DNA from: JBBIQV01 sp964555285
Lineage (GTDB): Bacteria; Nitrospirota; Nitrospiria; Nitrospirales; Nitrospiraceae
Direction of reading: 5' to 3'
Assembly (NCBI GenBank): GCA_964555285.1
Contig: CAZKRM010000001.1
Span: 186,001 to 250,000 of the forward strand
DNA length: 64,000 nt
The notes beneath the pieces were generated by a model, which was given only the letters and a program-made list of their open reading frames with translations, was not told the DNA's origin and searched no databases. Below are positions 58,869 through 64,000 of this stretch, piece after piece (position 1 is the stretch's first letter; every line of letters begins with the position of its first letter). The position numbers and the translations under genes were made by a program.

Positions 58869-59305
58869 CTTTGTAACTCCCGTGCTGAGCGCTGAGTTAT
58901 GAGTTCTGAGTTATCGGCTCTGAAGGCACATCACGGAGCCGGCTCTCATTTCTTACAAGACTACTCACCACTCAGAACTCAAAACTCATAACTTCCCGGA
59001 TGAGATGAGATAACCCTGTTTGCTACCCAGGTGTCAACGGGAAAAACTGCCGGATTCGATCGCCGCTCACATCATGCCCCGTCCACGCCGGAGCGCCGGC
59101 AGCACCGCCGCCGTTCCCCCGAGCGAGACCGCCGCAAACACGGCCTGGAACGAGAATGCGGTCAACATCGCTTGTCCACCCATTCGGGATCGTATCTCTC
59201 CGGATGCGTGACGAGTCGCGAACGATGCCGGGCCTTTACTATACGAATCCCTCTTTCGCCTGCGCAAGGGGCTCGCGCACCCCGCTTTCTGCCCGCGATC
59301 GGCCT
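58869..59305. other. divergent intergenic region with word-type hairpin
   Basis: Between ribBA (minus) and rpoH (plus) there are about 510 bp without a convincing gene. 58876-58997 is a word-type hairpin (CTGAGTTATGAGTTCTGAG on the left, ACTCAGAACTCAAAACTCA on the right). A 38-codon minus-strand frame (59070-59190 region) encodes a hydrophobic stretch but lacks support. The right end carries the rpoH promoter. Confidence 0.5.
58876..58997. repeat. word-type hairpin upstream of ribBA
   Basis: Arms built of GAGTTATGAGTTCTG words and their complements, separated by about 60 bp that contain a further GGCTC/GAGCC pair. Same word family as 46428 and 53212. Confidence 0.6.
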
Positions 59306-59333
59306 TTGTCCTGCTCAGAGGTTCTGATATAGT
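59306..59333 (+). promoter_or_regulatory. sigma70-type promoter of rpoH
   Basis: TTGTCC (59306-59311) and TATAGT (59328-59333) with 16-nt spacing, leaving a 5' leader of about 40 nt before the rpoH ATG. Confidence 0.5.
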
Positions 59334-59381
59334 CACCCGCGACGAGAATCCGGTTCCATCGGTCTTTCCCCTACAACCGAG

Positions 59382-60383
59382 ATGAACGAAACAGACCACG
59401 ACAGCACCGAGGCAGCGGACGACCCGGAGGTGCTCGACCCCTCCGACGAGGACGTCGCGGAAGGAGCCCTATTCCCAGAATCGGCCGAACCGCGCGAAGC
59501 CGAGGACCGCGAGAAACCGCAGCCTGCGACGGCAATCGTTCCCGTCACCGCCCTCCAGCATTACCTCACCGAGGTCCGCCGGTACCCCTACCTCACCAAA
59601 GAAGAAGAGATACGGCTGTTCGAGGAATATCACGTGCACGGCAGCCGCGAAGCCGCCGTGAAACTGATCCTCGCCAACCTGCGCGTGTCGGTTGCGATTG
59701 CCTCCGAGTACCTCCACACCGGCGCCGACCATATGGACTTGATCCAGGAAGGCAACGTCGGCCTGATGCAAGCGATCAAGAAATTCGATCCCACGAAAAA
59801 CGTTCGCTTCTACGCCTACGCCGCCTGGTGGGCAAGGGCTTACATTCTGCGCTACTTGCTCAACAATTATCGGCTCGTGAAAGTGGGGACGACACAGGAT
59901 CAGCGGAAGCTCTTCTACAACCTGAAAAAGGAGAAGGCGAAGCTCGAACGGGAGGGGTTCGCACCCGATACGAAACTGCTGGCAGACCGGCTGAACGTCC
60001 GCGAACGGGACATCATCGAGATGGATCAGCGACTGGGGAACTGGGAACTCTCGCTGGACCAGCCTATCGGCGAAGACCAGCAAGGCACCTTGCTGGACGT
60101 GTTGCCCGCCCACGTCACTCCCGTTGACGAGCAATTAGCGGACACGGAGCTCCGCACATTGTTCCGGCGCAAGCTGGCGGAGTTCATCAAGACTCTGGAT
60201 GAACGGGAAGAGGATATCCTTCGCAACCGAATTCTGTCTGAAACTCCCCTGACCCTGGAGGACCTCGGCGCCAAATACAAAGTGACGAAGGAACGAACCA
60301 GGCAACTGGAGGCCCGAATCATCAAACGGCTCCGCGATTACATCCGGAAGGAAGTGAAGGACTTCGATCAGCTCCGTGCGTAA
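59382..60383 (+). CDS. rpoH: heat-shock sigma factor RpoH
   Basis: The 333-residue sigma-70-family factor has an acidic N-terminal extension of about 55 residues, region 2 (YLTEVRRYPYLTKEEEIRLF, DLIQEGNVGLMQAIKKFDP, FYAYAAWWARAYILRYLL), the RpoH box QRKLFYNLKKEKAKL that distinguishes sigma-32 from other group members, and region 4 (TLEDLGAKYKVTKERTRQLE). Its position directly before groES-groEL agrees with a heat-shock role. Confidence 0.92.
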   Translation: MNETDHDSTEAADDPEVLDPSDEDVAEGALFPESAEPREAEDREKPQPATAIVPVTALQHYLTEVRRYPYLTKEEEIRLFEEYHVHGSREAAVKLILANLRVSVAIASEYLHTGADHMDLIQEGNVGLMQAIKKFDPTKNVRFYAYAAWWARAYILRYLLNNYRLVKVGTTQDQRKLFYNLKKEKAKLEREGFAPDTKLLADRLNVRERDIIEMDQRLGNWELSLDQPIGEDQQGTLLDVLPAHVTPVDEQLADTELRTLFRRKLAEFIKTLDEREEDILRNRILSETPLTLEDLGAKYKVTKERTRQLEARIIKRLRDYIRKEVKDFDQLRA

Positions 60384-60480
60384 TCCCACAATAAAATAGA
60401 ATAGAACCACGACTTTTCAAGTAGTTGCGAGAGCGTTTCTACCAGCCGAATCAAAGAGAAAGATTTTTCGCCCCGACCTC

Positions 60481-60508
60481 TTGACTTCACCACCACCCGC
60501 GCTATCTA
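60481..60508 (+). promoter_or_regulatory. promoter of groES-groEL
   Basis: TTGACT (60481-60486; preceded by C to give CTTGAC) and TATCTA (60503-60508) with 16-nt spacing, about 120 nt before groES. No CIRCE inverted repeat (TTAGCACTC/GAGTGCTAA) is present, so control by HrcA is not supported. Confidence 0.5.
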
Positions 60509-60632
60509 CTCCACCGAGTTCTGCTGATCATGGATTCAGCACTCCCGGGTGCCTGATTCCCGACATCAGTATCGTCTCATCATTCACAAACCGTTACACA
60601 ACCGAGTTCACTTCATCAGAGGAGGGTGTTGC

Positions 60633-60935
60633 ATGGCCACGGAGACCAAGGAAAAAAAGACGTCAACCGCCAAGGGCTTTCAGCCGCTGGGCGATCGCGT
60701 GTTCGTCACCTACACGGAGGAAATGGACCGCACTGCCGGCGGCATTTATGTGCCGGACTCCGCGAAGGAGAAGCCGCAGCGAGGCACCGTCCAGGCTATC
60801 GGGAAGAAAGTCGAGAGCGTGAAAGTCGGGGATCAGGTTCTCTTCGACAAGTATTCCGGCAGCAAGCTCCGGCTCGACGACGAAGAATGCTTGATCCTGA
60901 AGGAAGAAGACGTCCTCGGTATCTTCACCAGCTAA
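60633..60935 (+). CDS. groES: co-chaperonin GroES
   Basis: A 100-residue GroES lid subunit: FQPLGDRVFVTYTEEMDRTA, GGIYVPDSAKEKPQRGTVQA, VKVGDQVLFDKYSGSKLRLD. The mobile loop and the C-terminal DVLGIF are typical. AGAGGAGGG lies before the ATG at 60633; the N-terminus carries about ten extra Lys/Thr-rich residues. Confidence 0.96.
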   Translation: MATETKEKKTSTAKGFQPLGDRVFVTYTEEMDRTAGGIYVPDSAKEKPQRGTVQAIGKKVESVKVGDQVLFDKYSGSKLRLDDEECLILKEEDVLGIFTS

Positions 60936-60991
60936 TCACTCCACATCAACGACACGAACAACCTGAACGAAACGGTAAAGGGAGGAACACA

Positions 60992-62626
60992 ATGGCAAAG
61001 CAACTCATGTACGGTGACACGGCGCGAGCGGCCATCCTGAGAGGGGTGAACCAGCTCGCCGACGCCGTGAAAGCGACGCTCGGTCCAAAGGGCCGGAACG
61101 CGATTCTCGATAAGAAGTTCGGTGCGCCGACGATCACCAAGGACGGCGTGACTGTGGCGAAGGAAGTCGAGCTCAAGAATCCCTACGAGAACATGGGCGC
61201 CCAACTGGTCCGTGAAGTCGCCAGCAAAACCAGCGACATCGCCGGTGACGGCACCACGACCGCGACGGTGCTCGCGCAAGCCATTTATCGCGAAGGCGCA
61301 AAGAACATCACCGCCGGCGCCAACCCGATGGAAATCAAACGGGGTATCGATAAGGCCGTCGAAGTGGTGGTCGCCGAGCTGAAGAAACTGAGCAAGCCCT
61401 GCCAGAACAAGACCGAGATTTCTCAGGTCGGGACGATTTCTGCGAACAACGACAAAACCATCGGCGACCTCATCGCCGAGGCGATGGAGAAGGTCGGCAA
61501 GGACGGCGTCATCACAGTCGAAGAAGCCAAGTCCATGACCACCTCGTTGGACGTGGTCGAAGGCATGCAGTTCGATCGCGGCTATATCTCCCCCTACTTC
61601 GTCACGAACGCGGAACGGATGGAAGCCGTCATGGACGAGCCGCTCATTCTGATCAACGAGAAGAAGATCAGCAGCATGAAGGACCTGCTCCCGATCCTCG
61701 AGCAGGTCGCCAAGATGGGCAAGCCGCTCGTGATCCTCTCCGAGGAAGTGGAAGGCGAAGCCTTGGCAACCCTGGTGGTGAATAAGCTGCGCGGCACGCT
61801 CAACGTGGCGGCCATCAAGGCCCCAGGCTTTGGCGATCGCCGGAAGGCCATGCTGGAGGACATTGCGATCCTCACCGGCGGCCAGGTGATTTCTGAAGAC
61901 CTCGGCATCAAGCTCGAAAACGTGAAGCTCACCGACCTTGGCCGCGCCAAGCGCATCACGATCGATAAGGACAACACCACGATCGTGGAAGGCCACGGCG
62001 ATCCGAAAAAGATCGAGGGCCGCGTGAAGCAGATCAAGGCGCAGATCGACGAAACCACCTCCGACTATGATCGCGAGAAGCTCCAAGAGCGGCTCGCCAA
62101 GATCGTCGGTGGCGTGGCGGTCATCAACGTGGGCGCCGCGACCGAGACCGAAATGAAGGAAAAGAAAGCGCGCGTCGAGGATGCGCTGCACGCGACGAAA
62201 GCCGCCGTCGAAGAGGGCATCGTCCCCGGCGGTGGAACCGCCTACCTGCGCTGCATCTCGGCGCTGGATTCGGTGAAGTTGGTCCCTGAGCAACAGGTTG
62301 GGGTCAGCATCGTCCGTCGAGCCCTGGAAGAGCCGATCCGCCAGATCGCGGCCAACGCCGGCGCGGAAGGCTCCGTGATCGTCGAGAAGGTCCGGCAGGA
62401 CAAGAACCCAGCGGCTGGGTTCAATGCGGCCACCGAAGAGTATGTGGACATGCTCAAGGCCGGCATCATCGACCCGACCAAGGTGTCGCGCTGCGCATTA
62501 CAGAATGCCGCCAGCGTTGCGGCGCTGATGCTCACAACCGAGGTGATGATTACCGAACTGCCGGAAGAGAAGAAAGAACCGGTCGGTGGTGGCGGTCACA
62601 ACCACGGGATGGAAGGGATGTACTAA
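60992..62626 (+). CDS. groEL: chaperonin GroEL
   Basis: The 544-residue Hsp60 subunit shows LGPKGRNAILDKKFGAPTIT, the ATPase GDGTTTATVLAQAI, AAVEEGIVPGGGTAYLRC and VEVVVAELKKLSKP. The C-terminal tail is GGGGHNHGMEGMY, with His in place of the usual GGM repeats. GGGAGGAACACA precedes the ATG. It follows groES by 56 bp; a strong terminator follows. Confidence 0.98.
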   Translation: MAKQLMYGDTARAAILRGVNQLADAVKATLGPKGRNAILDKKFGAPTITKDGVTVAKEVELKNPYENMGAQLVREVASKTSDIAGDGTTTATVLAQAIYREGAKNITAGANPMEIKRGIDKAVEVVVAELKKLSKPCQNKTEISQVGTISANNDKTIGDLIAEAMEKVGKDGVITVEEAKSMTTSLDVVEGMQFDRGYISPYFVTNAERMEAVMDEPLILINEKKISSMKDLLPILEQVAKMGKPLVILSEEVEGEALATLVVNKLRGTLNVAAIKAPGFGDRRKAMLEDIAILTGGQVISEDLGIKLENVKLTDLGRAKRITIDKDNTTIVEGHGDPKKIEGRVKQIKAQIDETTSDYDREKLQERLAKIVGGVAVINVGAATETEMKEKKARVEDALHATKAAVEEGIVPGGGTAYLRCISALDSVKLVPEQQVGVSIVRRALEEPIRQIAANAGAEGSVIVEKVRQDKNPAAGFNAATEEYVDMLKAGIIDPTKVSRCALQNAASVAALMLTTEVMITELPEEKKEPVGGGGHNHGMEGMY

Positions 62627-62665
62627 CGAAGAGCTGATAGCATATAGCTGTTGGAAATCAGTGAA

Positions 62666-62701
62666 GGGCCCGGCGGGAAACCGTCGGGCCCTGTGCTTTT
62701 T
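62666..62701 (+). terminator. intrinsic terminator of groESL
   Basis: GGGCCCGGCGG (62666-62676) pairs with CCGTCGGGCCC (62681-62691) around a GAAA tetraloop, 11 bp with one G-T pair, then TGTGC and five T residues. A canonical intrinsic terminator 40 nt after the groEL stop. Confidence 0.9.
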
Positions 62702-64000
62702 CAGCGCGTCGAGCGGCGTCTGCGTGCAGACCGCATCGCCCGCAGCGTGGCTTTCAGGAGCGTGGAGCGGGCAGGGGTGTGAAACAGGTTCCGAAAGGCG
62801 TTGTGGACCAGCGTCGTATGTCGCGCATGCTCGGCCCGAAATCGTTGAAGGGCCGCCTCGCGATCCGCCGGGCCATAGCCCATGCGAACTGCGCAGCGCT
62901 GCAATTCCTCCTCCGTCTCCGGGAGCGCATGGGTCTGGAGATCGTGCACCATTTGGAGTTTGTGTTCGACGTCGCGGAGAAACAGATAAGCCGCCTCCAA
63001 CGACGCCCGTTGCTTGGCTGACAGCAGCCGATTCCGTTGAAACCGAGCCAAGGCACCACGTGTACGACGATCCACAATGCCCGGCACTCGTTTCCCCGCG
63101 ATCACTTGGATCGTCTGCGCCAGAAACTCGATTTCGCGAATTCCGCCCACGCCGAGCTTCACGTTCCGCCGTTCATGTCCGCGACCGGTCATCTTGTCGT
63201 CGATCATGTCTTTGACGGCACGGACCTCCCGCACCACTGATCGCGCCGCATCGGGATCCATCTGCTTCCCGGCCGCATCGAAGATGAACGGTTTGACCGC
63301 CCGCAGGAACGCCCGCCCGACGTCGGCCGATCCCGCCACCGGCCAGGCCTTGAGCAGCGCCAGCCGCTCCCACACCTGCCCCCGCGTCCGGTAATAGTTG
63401 GCATATTCCTCGATGGAACGCGCCAGGCGACCGACAGACCCTTCCGCCCGGAGTCGTAGATCGACGCGATAGACGTACCCTTCCGGCGTTTGGTCGGCCA
63501 GGGCGAGCGTCAGTCGCCTGGCTAGGAGTTCAAAGTACTCCTCGTTGGAGAGGCTCTCGTGTGTTCGCTCTCGTACTTCCGACAGGCCACGTTCCGGAGC
63601 TCTCGTTTCACCCTCGTCCGACTCGTATACATAGATGAGATCCACGTCCGAGCTGTAGTTCAGTTCATGCCCCCCCAGCTTCCCCATGCCGATCACCGCA
63701 AAACCGGTCTCGACCCATCGGCCTTGACGATTCCGATGCATCGGCACGCCGTAGCGTTGCCGGAGATCCGCGTCGACGATCTCATAGGCGGCGTGGATCA
63801 ACACCGATGCCAAATCCGACAGCGTGCCGGTAGTTTCCGGCACATCGGCTAACCGGAGCAGGTCTCTCACGCCGATTCGTAACATCTCCCGGCGCCTGAA
63901 CCGGCGCAGCACGTCGAGCTTCAGCTCCGTCGTGGTGAGGTTCGTTAAGCTGCGGCGCAAGCTCTTTTCGAGTCCCGCGCGCGTGGACCGCTTCGACAGC
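62701..64000 (-). CDS. glnE: glutamine-synthetase adenylyltransferase family protein, 5' part missing
   Basis: The frame is open to the right edge; 432 residues are visible. It has the GlnE adenylyltransferase fold (GMGKLGGHELNYSSDVDLIY), YRVDLRLRAEGSVGRLARSI, NVKLGVGGIREIEFLAQTIQ and AAYLFLRDVEHKLQMVHDLQ. These match the N-terminal, deadenylylating half of E. coli GlnE, yet the protein ends right after it with a basic tail. So the adenylylating half is either absent or lies upstream of this half. The stop codon is touched by the groEL terminator, the two genes being convergent. Confidence 0.88.
   Translation of the reverse strand, partial: LSKRSTRAGLEKSLRRSLTNLTTTELKLDVLRRFRRREMLRIGVRDLLRLADVPETTGTLSDLASVLIHAAYEIVDADLRQRYGVPMHRNRQGRWVETGFAVIGMGKLGGHELNYSSDVDLIYVYESDEGETRAPERGLSEVRERTHESLSNEEYFELLARRLTLALADQTPEGYVYRVDLRLRAEGSVGRLARSIEEYANYYRTRGQVWERLALLKAWPVAGSADVGRAFLRAVKPFIFDAAGKQMDPDAARSVVREVRAVKDMIDDKMTGRGHERRNVKLGVGGIREIEFLAQTIQVIAGKRVPGIVDRRTRGALARFQRNRLLSAKQRASLEAAYLFLRDVEHKLQMVHDLQTHALPETEEELQRCAVRMGYGPADREAALQRFRAEHARHTTLVHNAFRNLFHTPARSTLLKATLRAMRSARRRRSTR

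Noticed and set aside
59067..59190. A 38-codon minus-strand frame with a hydrophobic stretch upstream of ribBA
   Set aside because: It might be a remnant of a membrane protein, but there is no ribosome binding site and no recognisable family.
1..64000. tRNA, rRNA, CRISPR arrays, insertion-sequence transposases and prophage genes
   Set aside because: I looked for cloverleaf T-loops, regularly spaced direct repeats and transposase motifs and saw none I could support by eye.

Overview
The window is one continuous, dense chromosomal segment (roughly 60% GC by eye) of a Gram-negative-type bacterium. Gene content and style (split mtaB-miaB, PurS/PurQ/small-PurL purine synthesis, rpoH-groESL, NHL-propeller and peptidase-MA proteins, many lipoproteins, and a 125-bp palindromic repeat I associate with Nitrospira) suggest Nitrospira (Nitrospirota). 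That assignment is inference; there is no rRNA or other decisive marker here, and I found no tRNA, rRNA, CRISPR array, transposase or prophage.

Layout. 1-5.5 kb: partial AmpG-like permease, a secreted protein, the tRNA-thiolation pair mtaB-miaB behind a promoter that predicts a leaderless mRNA, a 27-residue membrane peptide and a lipoprotein. 5.5-14 kb: an overlapping oxidative-damage cluster (short MutY, MutT-like Nudix, DnaQ-fold exonuclease), cell-envelope lipoproteins, an SDR, a second Nudix enzyme, an RlmL-like methyltransferase and a repeat lipoprotein. 14-22 kb: Lon, MsrB, a receiver protein, a hybrid histidine kinase overlapping a degenerate HD-GYP protein, and a secreted trypsin-like PDZ protease. 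22-31 kb: aspS-rluB, guaA, guaB and a giant NHL protein. 31-35.7 kb: an accessory island with a nucleotidyltransferase pair, a higBA toxin-antitoxin pair and a lower-GC ATP-grasp/methyltransferase pair, littered with repeats. 35.7-46.5 kb: ppx, recG, TPR proteins, methyltransferase, thioredoxin-like protein. 46.5-59 kb: purF, purL, purQ, purS, purC, purB, nusB, ribH and ribBA, interrupted by a toxin-antitoxin/Mrr insertion in front of purL. 59-64 kb: rpoH, groES, groEL and the 3' part of glnE.

The most unusual content is between the genes. Seven copies (plus truncated ones) of a structured element of about 95 bp sit 0-16 bp after the stop codon of a gene, always in the same orientation relative to that gene. 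They share a core of about 50 nt; the enclosing 20-25 bp arms are completely different in sequence from copy to copy but remain self-complementary, and the inner helices show compensatory changes. A second class of gaps is filled by hairpins built from short repeated 'words'. A third repeat is a 125-bp palindrome. Separately, the 5' end of purL is present twice as a 65-bp direct repeat flanking a toxin-antitoxin module, which looks like an integration scar.

Together the genes cover de novo IMP, AMP and GMP synthesis (purF, L, Q, S, C, B, guaA, guaB), riboflavin synthesis, protein quality control (Lon, GroESL, RpoH, MsrB), nucleotide-pool and DNA repair, and c-di-GMP/two-component signalling.
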